Shown: positions 53,126-61,528 of the stretch, piece after piece | Layout: each line of letters begins with the position of its first letter | How positions within the stretch are numbered: position 1 is the first letter of the stretch | Source of the DNA: JAPOUP01 sp965203605 | Lineage (GTDB): Bacteria > Pseudomonadota > Alphaproteobacteria > Rhodobacterales > Rhodobacteraceae | Assembly: GCA_965203605.1 (NCBI GenBank) | Contig: OZ241902.1 | Span: forward strand, 5,518,001-5,582,000 | Direction: 5' to 3' | DNA length: 64,000 nucleotides | The notes under the pieces: model-generated | Database searches by the model: none | What the model saw: the letters and a program-made list of their open reading frames with translations, nothing else | Told to the model about the DNA's origin: nothing | Translations under genes and position numbers: made by a program

Positions 53126-54015
53126 CCGAAAACGGGATCATCGCTCCGGATACCAACCTTCTCCGTAACCCGTCGCCCAGACGCTATCTTGCCGCCCTTG
53201 AGGCGCTGCGCGGTCGTCGGATCGCAATTCTGCCCTTGGTGGCTCACGAACTGACAATGAAGATTCCCGAGGCGGCGGCGGACGATGTCAGAAGACTGTG
53301 CCGACGGAAAGGAATCGGGAACGCTACCGATGTTGATGTAGCCATTGATGAAGCGGTTGAGGCCGCCGCCAGATGGTTACCGGACGAACGTGTTCGCAAC
53401 GACTCCGTCTACCTGCATCTGCCCGATCTGGGCATTCCCCGTTATCGCAGCTATTCCGGAAGGCTTCCGGGCGATGCCTTCACGGACCGGAATGGAAACG
53501 ACCGTATCATCTACGCGCAGGCATGGGCCCATGGCCTCGACGTTCTTGGAAGCAGGAACCGCACATCGATCCTGTTACCGCTGCTTGAGGAGCACTTTAC
53601 CGCTTTGGGCCATCCGGAACCGCCAGTGACTGTCAGGGGACTTTTTGACCACACTGCCCACATCGCCAGGACAGAAGGCAAACCTATTGCGGATGTTGCC
53701 CTGGAAGCGGTGCTTGGCGCGGTGATTCCGGATGCTTGGACATCCGATCATACTGTCCAGGTCATGAACTCCTGTGCGAGTTTTATCGGCAACCTGGCCC
53801 TTTCCAGTGGACGGCGCGATTCCATGGCCAGTGTGGAAAACCAGCTCGTAAGTCTTTTGAATCAATGCATCGGTCAATCGAGCTACGAAGAGTTTGCCCA
53901 GCATTGTGAAAGGGCGCATGCCAACAGACCGATCATCGCCCGCGAAACCGAGATGAGATACCACAGGAAAGTCCGTACCGCCGTCCGGGAAGCAGGACTC
54001 GATCCTTGGGGCTAA
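53122..54015 (+). CDS. PIN-domain ribonuclease-like protein, long form
   Basis: The 297-residue protein begins at GTG. Its N-terminal half shows a PIN nuclease active-site set: D10 in APDTNLL, E43 in VAHELTMK, D127 in NDRIIYAQAWAHGLDV and N146 in GSRNRTS. PIN toxins usually measure about 130 residues; here a C-terminal helical extension of 150 residues (GLFDHTAHIARTEGKPIADVAL and beyond) doubles the length. It would cut RNA if active. With its small overlapping neighbour it forms a toxin-antitoxin-like pair in an accessory patch beside a plasmid replication remnant and HU. Confidence 0.7.
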   Translation: MTENGIIAPDTNLLRNPSPRRYLAALEALRGRRIAILPLVAHELTMKIPEAAADDVRRLCRRKGIGNATDVDVAIDEAVEAAARWLPDERVRNDSVYLHLPDLGIPRYRSYSGRLPGDAFTDRNGNDRIIYAQAWAHGLDVLGSRNRTSILLPLLEEHFTALGHPEPPVTVRGLFDHTAHIARTEGKPIADVALEAVLGAVIPDAWTSDHTVQVMNSCASFIGNLALSSGRRDSMASVENQLVSLLNQCIGQSSYEEFAQHCERAHANRPIIARETEMRYHRKVRTAVREAGLDPWG

Positions 54016-54312
54016 AGTTCGTCAGGATCTTTGATTCAGGACTGTCGTTCCGGAGATCTGGGCTCCAGAAGTCCGGACATCGAAACTTTCTCTGGAAAGA
54101 ACATGGTGTACGAAGGTGGAGGACACGACGTCCGCGTTGTATTTTTAATCCATTTATATTAAGGGGTTAAAAATTCGTGGTGGCATAAATATGCCGGTCA
54201 TGACACCGGACATGTCCTGCCCGGCCGTTCGATCTCTGGAGAAAGCCAAATGGTGAGGCCAGAAAATGGATGCTTGCTGGATGTTCCCGCCCTGTGGCCG
54301 GTAATCAAAATA
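54016..54312. other. AT-rich gap between PIN gene and HU terminator
   Basis: The stretch includes a clearly AT-rich patch near 54138-54195 (for example tttttaatccatttatatta). No gene was recognised. The end of the PIN-gene transcript and the end of the HU transcript both fall here. Confidence 0.45.
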
Positions 54313-54332
54313 GAGCCGCCGAAAGGCGGCTC
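54313..54332 (-). terminator. Rho-independent terminator of the HU gene
   Basis: Perfect 8-bp inverted repeat GAGCCGCC / GGCGGCTC with a four-base loop. On the minus strand it is followed by the U-rich tail TATTTTG. It lies 26 bases beyond the HU stop codon, in the expected orientation. Confidence 0.9.
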
Positions 54333-54358
54333 CATGATAAATCCGAAAGTCCCGGTTC

Positions 54359-54646
54359 CTAGCTGTTTACGCCGTCCTTTAGTGCTTTCGCGACTGTGAA
54401 TTTGACAACCTTGTCGGCGTCTTTCCAAGACTGCTCTCCAGTCGACGGATTGCGGACCATGCGACCGGCGCGTTCACGGCAGTGAACCTTCCCGACGCCT
54501 GGAAGGGCGACGGCACCTCCTGCGGACACCTCACGGGTGATGATCCTGATGATACCGTCAAGTGCTCCATTTGCGCTTTTCTGGTCGGTTCCCATTTCTT
54601 CGGCCAATGCTGCCGCAAGCTGGGATTTGGTCATAGGTTTAGCCAT
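54359..54646 (-). CDS. HU-family DNA-binding protein
   Basis: The 95-residue protein shows the HU fold: MTKSQLAAALAEEMG, then GGAVALPGVGKVHCRERAGRMVRNPSTGE (beta arm), and VKFTVAKALKDGVN at the end. HU bends DNA and is found as dimers. A tight hairpin terminator sits just beyond its stop and an AT-containing leader before its start (AAGGAGAACC). It is a single-gene transcript. Confidence 0.93.
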   Translation of the reverse strand: MAKPMTKSQLAAALAEEMGTDQKSANGALDGIIRIITREVSAGGAVALPGVGKVHCRERAGRMVRNPSTGEQSWKDADKVVKFTVAKALKDGVNS

Positions 54647-55051
54647 GTATGGTTCTCCTTGTCCTAAATTGAGTGTTTACTGCCTAGCCTTAGTGAATTT
54701 AGGGATGATGCGCAATTCCGAAGGCGGGATTTATTGTATGGAGTTCGACAGTATTCCGAGTTCGGGTTCATCTTGCCACGCCATTCCAGATCCGAGGGAG
54801 GTGCCAGCAGGCCGGGTTCGGTTCACTGAAGGAAAGGTCATCGGCGGCGCTACCGATCAGCAACCGCTAGACGGAATCGATGTGGCAGCGTTCCGGGCAC
54901 TGCATCAGATGGCCGTCGTCCAAACCCACCTACCGGTGGCGGAATTCGGAAGACGTGCCTTGTCGTTGCCGTGGGCGTGCGGAGGTTTGCCATTCCAACA
55001 ACCGAAGCGGACCGGAGCGTGCCAACGGAAGCGAATTGAGGATCACCGGTC
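54647..55051. other. 405-base gap without a recognised gene
   Basis: HU promoter at its left end. Frames in the rest (both strands) lack family text; those running past 55052 are antisense shadows of amn. Confidence 0.5.
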
Positions 55052-56536
55052 CTATAGAAAAGCGGTCTCCTCGAAGCTCCGGAGTTTCCGGGAGTGGATC
55101 CGTTCCAACGGCGTTTCCCGCAGGTGCTCCATTGCGAGAATTCCGATCCTGAGATGGTTGGCGACCTGGGTTCGATAGAATTCACTGGCCATGCCCGGTA
55201 GTTTCAGTTCACCATGGAGCGGCTTGTCGCTGACGCAGAGCAGGGTACCATAAGGTACACGGAAACGGAATCCGTTGGCGGCGACCGTGGCGGACTCCAT
55301 GTCGAGCGCGATCGCCCGTGACTGCGACAGCCGCTGCACTGGCCCGGACTGGTCGCGAAGTTCCCAATTGCGATTGTCAATTGTGGCGACGGTTCCAGTA
55401 CGCATGACACGTTTCAGTTCGAATCCCTCGAGTTCGGTGACCTCCGCAACGCCCCTCTCGAGTGCGATCTGGATCTCGGCCAGTGGCGGAATTGAAACCC
55501 AGAGCGGAAGATCGTCGTCGAGCACATGATCTTCGCGGAGGTATGCATGGGCGAGGACAAAATCTCCGAGCCGCTGCGAATTCCTCAGCCCGGCACAGTG
55601 TCCGACCATTAGCCAGGCATGCGGGCGCAGGACAGCGATGTGGTCGGTGGCTGTCTTGGCGTTTGAAGGACCCACTCCGATATTCACCAGGGTAATTCCT
55701 GCGCTTCCCGGTCGCTTCAGATGGTAAGCGGGCATCTGCGGCATTTTCTCCGGCGCTGGGCAGGGTTCGGCTTCGCTGCTGATCTCGACATTTCCGGGGC
55801 CGACAAAGCTGGTATAGCCGCTATCGGGATCGGCGATCGCCTTGCGGGCGAAGTCTTCGAACACCTCAACGTAGAACTGGTAGTTGGTGAAGAGAACGAA
55901 GTTCTGGAAGTGCTCTGGATCCGTCGCTGTGTAGTGTTCCAATCGCGCCAGCGAATAATCGATCCGCTGCGCGGTGAACGGCGCCAATGGCGCCGCGCCA
56001 TCGGTGTAAGGAAGGCCGGTGCCATTCACGATGTCATCGTTTGTGGTTGAAAGATCGGGAACGTCAAATACATCACGCAGTGAGAACTTCATTTCCCCAT
56101 CCTGCGGGACCGAGATGCCACTTCCCGACCCCATGGCAAAGTGGAGTGGTATCGGCGTTTCGGAAACGCCGACGGAGACCGGTACGCTGTGGTTTTCGCC
56201 CAACAGCCCTATCTGCTGGATCAGATAGTTTCGGAACAGATCGGGACGGGTGATCGTCGTAAGGTAGGTTCCCGGCTCGGTGACATGGCCGAAGCTGAGT
56301 CGGCTGTCGATCTGGGCAAAGCTGGTCGTGACGAACCGGATTTCCGGATAGAAAGCACGGAAGCGAACGTGGGGGGAGTCTCCGTTGGCGGTTTCCCGGA
56401 ATCTTTCCCGCAGGAACGAGGTGCCTCTATCGTAAATCTCGGCCAATCGGTTGACCGCCTGGGTGGCGTCCGAAAACCGTTCCGGTGGCGGCATCTTCGG
56501 GGACAGGACCTCCAGGTTTCTTGCCGCGACGCTCAT
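55052..56536 (-). CDS. amn: AMP nucleosidase
   Basis: The 494-residue enzyme splits AMP into adenine and ribose 5-phosphate. An N-terminal AMN-specific domain (about residues 15-200, with RFVTTSFAQIDSRLSFGHV) precedes a nucleoside-phosphorylase-like catalytic domain. The latter shows VNIGVGPSNAKTATDHIAVL, MVGHCAGLR and the substrate-binding ALDMESATVAANGFR. Length matches the family. Its ATG overlaps the stop of the adenine deaminase gene (ATGA), so AMP to adenine to hypoxanthine is encoded as one unit. Confidence 0.95.
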   Translation of the reverse strand: MSVAARNLEVLSPKMPPPERFSDATQAVNRLAEIYDRGTSFLRERFRETANGDSPHVRFRAFYPEIRFVTTSFAQIDSRLSFGHVTEPGTYLTTITRPDLFRNYLIQQIGLLGENHSVPVSVGVSETPIPLHFAMGSGSGISVPQDGEMKFSLRDVFDVPDLSTTNDDIVNGTGLPYTDGAAPLAPFTAQRIDYSLARLEHYTATDPEHFQNFVLFTNYQFYVEVFEDFARKAIADPDSGYTSFVGPGNVEISSEAEPCPAPEKMPQMPAYHLKRPGSAGITLVNIGVGPSNAKTATDHIAVLRPHAWLMVGHCAGLRNSQRLGDFVLAHAYLREDHVLDDDLPLWVSIPPLAEIQIALERGVAEVTELEGFELKRVMRTGTVATIDNRNWELRDQSGPVQRLSQSRAIALDMESATVAANGFRFRVPYGTLLCVSDKPLHGELKLPGMASEFYRTQVANHLRIGILAMEHLRETPLERIHSRKLRSFEETAFL

Positions 56537-58353
56537 TTCGTGGACTCGAATAGATCGGTGACTTCGAACTTCGTTACGTCAACCAGACCGATGTCAGAGA
56601 TGCGGAGTTCGGGTATCACAACCAACGCCAGCAACGAGTGTTGCATGAAGGCGTTGTTGAGCCTGCAGCCGCAGGCCCGCATCGCGTCGGCCATCCTCTC
56701 GGCTTTGGCCGCCACTACGGGGGCCGGTTCGTCAGACATCAGGCCCGCTATGGGTAACTCGACCAACGCGAGTTCCTGTGCGTCGCGCCAGACCGTAACG
56801 CCTCCCCCGACCTCTCCCAGCCGATTCGCGGCGCGTGCCATGTCTTCATGCGAAGTCCCGACGACGATCATGTGATGGCTGTCATGCGCAACTGTCGAGG
56901 CCATTGCCATCCTGCCCGTATATCCGAAACCCGAAACAAATCCGTTGGTAACTCCGCCTGTGGCGCGATGGCGCTCAACCAGTGCGATTTGGCAGATGTC
57001 TTTGGCAAGGTCGCTGTTCACCACCCCTCCACTGACCCGGAGTTCTGCAGTCAACGCCTTTGTCGGTGCCTGGTTTTCCTCAACTCCAATTACCTTGACC
57101 GACACCTTTTCCGTGCCGTTTCGCGCATGGACGACGAAGTCCTCAGCCTCGAGCGGTTTCCCAAGACGAACGGTGTTGCGCGTGTCGGTTGGCCAGTCGA
57201 GATGTGGGCAGTCCACCCGGATCTCGCCTTCCAGCGCGACTGTTTCGCCTTTGGCGACGACCCGATGCATGGGTAATGTTTGAAGGCACGAAGTAAGGAT
57301 CAGATCGGCGCGGCGACCTGGTGAAATGGACCCCAGTTCCCGCTCCCGCCCGAAATGCGTCGCGGTGTTGATGGTCGCCATCTGCAGAGCAACCAGTGGC
57401 TCACATCCGCATTCGATGGCGTGACGGACGACCCGATTCATGTGGCCGTCATTGACCAGCGTACCTGAATGACAGTCATCCGTACATAGGATCACTCCCC
57501 TTGGGTCCAGTTTCCGTTCGGTTACGGCCGTGATCTGTTTCTCCACGTCATACCAGGCGGAGCCAAGCCTCAGCATCGCACGCATTCCTTGGCGCAGACG
57601 GGCCACCGCGTCGACTTCCCGCGTTCCTTCATGATCATCCGAAGGCCCCCCGGCTGCGTAGGCATGAAACGCCGGGCCAAGATCGGGCGATGCGTAATGT
57701 CCTCCGACTGTCTTTCCCGCTTCCTGGGTTGCTGCGATTTCCTCCAGCATTCTGGCGTCACCTGCGATCACGCCAGGGAAGTTCATCATTTCGCCCAGTC
57801 CGATGATTCCTGGCCATGACATTGCCTCGGCCACATCTTCCGGTGAGATTTCGAAGCCTGTTGTTTCAAGCCCCGGTGCGCTGGGAGCGCAGCTGGGCAT
57901 CTGGGTGAAAATGTTGATCGGCTGCAGCATCGCTTCGTCATGCATGAGCCGCACGCCACGGAGGCCGAGCACGTTTGCGATTTCGTGCGGATCAGTGAAC
58001 ATCGTGGTTGTTCCGTGGGGAATTACGGCACGGGCGAATTCTGCTGGTGTCAGCATTCCGGATTCAATGTGCATATGTCCGTCACATAAGCCGGGAACCA
58101 TATACATGCCATCCGCTTCGATTTCCTGCGTTTCCGCTCCGACGCAGTGTGACGCGTCCGGGCCGCAGTAGGCAAACCTTCCGTCGACGATCGCTAGGTC
58201 GTGACTGTTCAGCGTTTCCCGGGTATGGACATTCACCCAAATCCCTCTTCGAATCACCAGGTCAGCGGGTTCCCTGCCTGCGGCGACCGCTACGAGCCGA
58301 GGGGCTGCGACTGACCATGGGGGAATTGACTGGACCATAGCGAAGAGTGCCAT
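56533..58353 (-). CDS. ade: Adenine deaminase (amidohydrolase family)
   Basis: The 606-residue enzyme converts adenine to hypoxanthine and ammonia. Metal-binding and catalytic text is complete: PGLCDGHMHIESGMLTP, FTDPHEIANVLG, GLGEMMNFPGV and CTDDCHSGTLVNDGHMNRVV. The C-terminal domain (GGVTNGFVSGFGYTGRMAMAST, GGGVTV) is the usual Ade extension. Starts at 58353 or 58338 are both possible; the frame to 58515 adds non-conserved leader. The stop overlaps amn (ATGA). Together they salvage or catabolise adenine nucleotides. Confidence 0.95.
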   Translation of the reverse strand: MALFAMVQSIPPWSVAAPRLVAVAAGREPADLVIRRGIWVNVHTRETLNSHDLAIVDGRFAYCGPDASHCVGAETQEIEADGMYMVPGLCDGHMHIESGMLTPAEFARAVIPHGTTTMFTDPHEIANVLGLRGVRLMHDEAMLQPINIFTQMPSCAPSAPGLETTGFEISPEDVAEAMSWPGIIGLGEMMNFPGVIAGDARMLEEIAATQEAGKTVGGHYASPDLGPAFHAYAAGGPSDDHEGTREVDAVARLRQGMRAMLRLGSAWYDVEKQITAVTERKLDPRGVILCTDDCHSGTLVNDGHMNRVVRHAIECGCEPLVALQMATINTATHFGRERELGSISPGRRADLILTSCLQTLPMHRVVAKGETVALEGEIRVDCPHLDWPTDTRNTVRLGKPLEAEDFVVHARNGTEKVSVKVIGVEENQAPTKALTAELRVSGGVVNSDLAKDICQIALVERHRATGGVTNGFVSGFGYTGRMAMASTVAHDSHHMIVVGTSHEDMARAANRLGEVGGGVTVWRDAQELALVELPIAGLMSDEPAPVVAAKAERMADAMRACGCRLNNAFMQHSLLALVVIPELRISDIGLVDVTKFEVTDLFESTK

Positions 58354-58837
58354 TGTGGAGCGTGTGGTGCAAGTCAGGACTGAAGGTTCGTTCCGCGATT
58401 TGCCTAAGGTGACAATATGAGATCCGACTTCCGCGCCGAAGTGTGACACCGGCCATTTCTGCGGCGGGAGCGAAGTCCGTGCGGAGGAAATGGCTGGGAC
58501 TGTCATCATGGTCAACGAATGAATGCATGGATTTCGGTCAGATCATGCATCTGGATATCTTCAATCGCCAATCACACATTTGCGGAGTCCCCATGTCGGT
58601 TTCGCGGTCAGCCACGCGGGATTGCCCATAGGTGTCGCGAAAGAAGCCAATGATTCAGCGTACCGGTCCATTTCCGCTGGTCGTGCCGCGCAAACTTTGC
58701 CAGTTTGAATGTCTTCAACTGATTCAGGGATCGAAATCCCAAAGTCCTGTCGGCTGGTTGACCGCGCGCCCGATAACGCCTAAATCTCGGATTGGAACGC
58801 ATGGACGGTCCTATACTTGAGATTGCCGGAGTTCGCC
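58354..58837. other. 484-base gap without a recognised gene
   Basis: The promoter of the ade-amn unit should be at its left end and that of the coiled-coil gene at its right end. Short frames show no family features. Confidence 0.5.
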
Positions 58838-59185
58838 ATGATCAATGCTTCGCTTGCCCGATCGCTTGAGGAGGGCGGCCTATCGCGAAGTGCTGCGAGG
58901 GATCTTGTAGCGGCTCTTGATCGTGGTCGACCGCAGGGGGCGGACCCATGGATGCTCGCCTATGCGGCCCTGCTAACGACTTTGCTCGTTGGTGGCTTCG
59001 GCTGGACGGCTTCACAGTTGAATGCTCTCGATGCAAGAACGAACGCGAGGATTGAGGCCCTTAACGCCAAGGTCGACGCCCTTGACGCCAAGGTCGACGC
59101 CCTTGACGCCAAGGTTGATGGCATCGGTGAACGTCTTGTCCGCCTTGAGACGTTGATCAGTGAACGACTTCCGCCACCGGATTGA
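58838..59185 (+). CDS. Small membrane-anchored coiled-coil protein with heptad tandem repeat
   Basis: The protein is 115 residues from ATG 58838; a TTG at 58817 is possible but less likely. One transmembrane segment at about residues 45-65 (LAYAALLTTLLVGGFGW) follows a short helical leader. The C-terminal half is a coiled coil built from a 7-residue unit (AKVDALD) encoded by a 21-base unit at about 59063-59122, present nearly three times. Related DUF-type small proteins occur widely without known role. The repeated unit lets the coil change length by slippage. Confidence 0.6.
   Translation: MINASLARSLEEGGLSRSAARDLVAALDRGRPQGADPWMLAYAALLTTLLVGGFGWTASQLNALDARTNARIEALNAKVDALDAKVDALDAKVDGIGERLVRLETLISERLPPPD
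59063..59122 (+). repeat. 21-bp tandem repeat inside the coiled-coil gene
   Basis: Units at about 59063-59083 and 59084-59104 differ by one base (aac/gac at the unit start); a third, partial unit (59105-59122) has drifted. Each unit codes for seven residues, one coiled-coil heptad, so expansion or loss keeps the frame. Confidence 0.85.
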
Positions 59186-59689
59186 AGTCGTTGCAACAGT
59201 GTGGATGAGGGGGTCGATACGTCTTGGGGCAGAGGTGCGAGTTCTTTCACGTCCACCAACTGGAGTTAGGTGAAGCGGCTTCGGGCATCCAACCTCATGC
59301 AGAAAATGAATGGAAACCGGATTCTGGAGGTACTGCCTGACCTTCATCCCTTCTGGAACAGTGTTCAACATCAACGGTCGCCGCCAACCGGCACCATCTC
59401 CGCACAAAGATGCGACACAATCCCGGCTGGACTGATTTGCCCGCGTCCCAAGCATCCATCGACGGGCGCTGTGTGCAGGTTCCCTTTAGGCATGCCATTC
59501 CATTTCCCCTTTCATATGGCTCCCGCCTCAGGAATCCCAGTTGAGTAAACTGGATCACTTCCGCCGCTGATCCGAAATCGAGACAGGTCAGCCCGTTCGT
59601 GCAAAAGGTGTTGGTTCACATTGCACAATGTATGGGAGCGGATGCCTTCTGAGGCTTGCAGGGCAACCTGAAGCACATTCCCCGGTCGT
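59186..59689. other. 504-base gap without a recognised gene
   Basis: Frames on both strands overlap and lack family text. The thiolase gene ends at its right edge, so no promoter of a recognised gene is required here. Confidence 0.5.
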
Positions 59690-60892
59690 TCAGACCCGCT
59701 CCAGTGCGATGGCAATTCCCTGGCCGACACCGACGCACATCGCTGCTAGCGCATAGCGGCCGGATCCCGACCTCAGGTCCAACGCAGCGGATCCGGTGAT
59801 TCGAGTGCCCGACATGCCGAGCGGATGACCCAACGCTATCGCTCCACCATTTGGATTGATGTGCGGCGATGTCGGATCAAGTTCCAACCCGTGCAGCACT
59901 GCGAGGGCCTGGGCGGCGAACGCTTCGTTGAGTTCCACAATGCTGAAGTCTGTGGGAACCAGGTTGTGCCGATGGCAAAGCTTCCGAACTGCGGGAACGG
60001 GGCCAATTCCCATTACACGTGGGGCAACCCCTATCGCCGCGCCACCCATCACCCGTGCCATAGGCGTCAACCCATGGCTCTGGATTGCCCTCTGGGAGGC
60101 GACGATCAATGCGGCCGCACCGTCATTGACACCGGAGGCATTGCCAGCGGTTACGCATCCATTTTTCCGGAATGGCGCCCGCAGCGCCGCAAGTCTCTCG
60201 ATCGTGGTGGCTCGAGGATGTTCGTCGCGGTCAACAATCACCGGCTCGGCTTTTCGCTGTGGGACTCTGACTGCGGAGATTTCCAGGTCAAGGCGTCCGT
60301 TTTCCTGAGCCGCCGCCGCCTTTGTCTGGGACTGCAGGGCGAAGGTGTCTTGGTCCCGGCGGCTAACCTCCCATTCCTCGGCAACATTTTCGGCGGTCTC
60401 TGGCATTGAATCGATGCCATATTGCGACTTGAGAACTGGATTGACGAAGCGCCACCCGATCGTCGTGTCAAAAATCTCGACATTGCGGGAAAATGCGGAT
60501 TCGGCCTTTGGAAGAACGAATGGCGCACGGCTCATGCTCTCGACGCCACCAGCGATCACAAGATCCGCATCCCCGGATTTTATCGCTCGTGCTGCGTCAA
60601 TCACCGCGTTCATGCCCGAACCACATAACCTGTTAACAGTGACCCCTGGAACCGAGTCCGGAAGTCCCGCTAGCAATCCGCACATGCGTCCTACGTTTCT
60701 GTTGTCTTCGCCCGCTTGGTTCGCGCAGCCAAAGATCACGTCATCGACGGCACTCCAGTCGACGTCTGGATTTCGCTCCATCAGTGCCCTGATTGGAACT
60801 GCGCCAAGATCGTCCGCGCGAACCATGGACAGTGCGCCGCCGAACCGACCAATTGGGGTGCGGGTGTAGTCGCAGATGAATGCATCAGCCAT
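59690..60892 (-). CDS. Thiolase, 3-oxoadipyl-CoA thiolase (PcaF)-like
   Basis: The 400-residue enzyme starts at ATG 60892 (MADAFICDYTRTPIGRFGGAL); the frame to 61090 adds unrelated leader. The nucleophile is C90 in VNRLCGSGMNAV; GGAIALGHPLGMSGTRI holds the active histidine and AAMCVGVGQG the second cysteine. The GCANQAGEDNRNVGRM segment and the exact length match the PcaF group, which cleaves 3-oxoadipyl-CoA to succinyl-CoA and acetyl-CoA. No other beta-ketoadipate gene is nearby, so an acetyl-CoA acetyltransferase role is possible. Confidence 0.9.
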   Translation of the reverse strand: MADAFICDYTRTPIGRFGGALSMVRADDLGAVPIRALMERNPDVDWSAVDDVIFGCANQAGEDNRNVGRMCGLLAGLPDSVPGVTVNRLCGSGMNAVIDAARAIKSGDADLVIAGGVESMSRAPFVLPKAESAFSRNVEIFDTTIGWRFVNPVLKSQYGIDSMPETAENVAEEWEVSRRDQDTFALQSQTKAAAAQENGRLDLEISAVRVPQRKAEPVIVDRDEHPRATTIERLAALRAPFRKNGCVTAGNASGVNDGAAALIVASQRAIQSHGLTPMARVMGGAAIGVAPRVMGIGPVPAVRKLCHRHNLVPTDFSIVELNEAFAAQALAVLHGLELDPTSPHINPNGGAIALGHPLGMSGTRITGSAALDLRSGSGRYALAAMCVGVGQGIAIALERV

Positions 60893-61528
60893 AGCTGGCT
60901 CTCCAACATCAGCAAGGTGATCTGTCTTTGGCGATCGGCAGGGGGACTGTCCAGGTTGCCTTCTGCACCCATCGCCGAATGTGTCCGTTTCATCTGGGCG
61001 AAGTGAGGGAGTGCTGTCAATGGCGATCCAATGGGAAACACGAACATCCGCCGGGCCATCGCTACTGAACCTGCTCTCCATCGGCATCACTGTTGATCAT
61101 GGCAGCGGTTCGTATCCACTTACGATGAAGTGGTTCTCCCAGGAGGCCCAAGAGCGTCATTGGCGATCAAATCAAGGATTGGGACCGCCCCGAAGAAGAT
61201 CCCTCCGACTGATTTCCTGAGTTCAACACACCGGATCTCGACCGCGACCTGACTGAAGGGAGGTATTTTGTCAGGGACAGGTTCCAATATATTGCTGGCG
61301 GCGGCTTCATGAGAGGGCGAGAATTCCTGATCTGTGACGATGCGACCATCCCTGCCGAGCCTGGGTTCCCTAGACCCTATCCGATGGCAGCGCACTGGAA
61401 TGTCGGCCCAATCAATATTGTCACCCCGACCGCTCTTCGGCAGATCACAGGCGATGGTCTGTAGGCGGATTCCGAAGCACGATGCTATCGACCGCTGTTG
61501 GCCATTCGGATTGGCACTCGGGTTCGGA
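60893..61528. other. 636-base gap between thiolase and the flavoprotein gene
   Basis: A minus-strand frame of 146 residues (61120-61560) is open, but it overlaps the end of the flavoprotein gene and shows no family text. The thiolase promoter should lie in the left part. The rest may be a worn gene; I cannot identify it. Confidence 0.4.

Noticed and set aside
54850..55185. Minus-strand 111-codon frame downstream of amn
   Set aside because: It overlaps the end of amn in another frame and has no recognisable features.
59063..59122. Tandem repeat as a CRISPR or integration array
   Set aside because: Units are adjacent without spacers and code for coiled-coil heptads.
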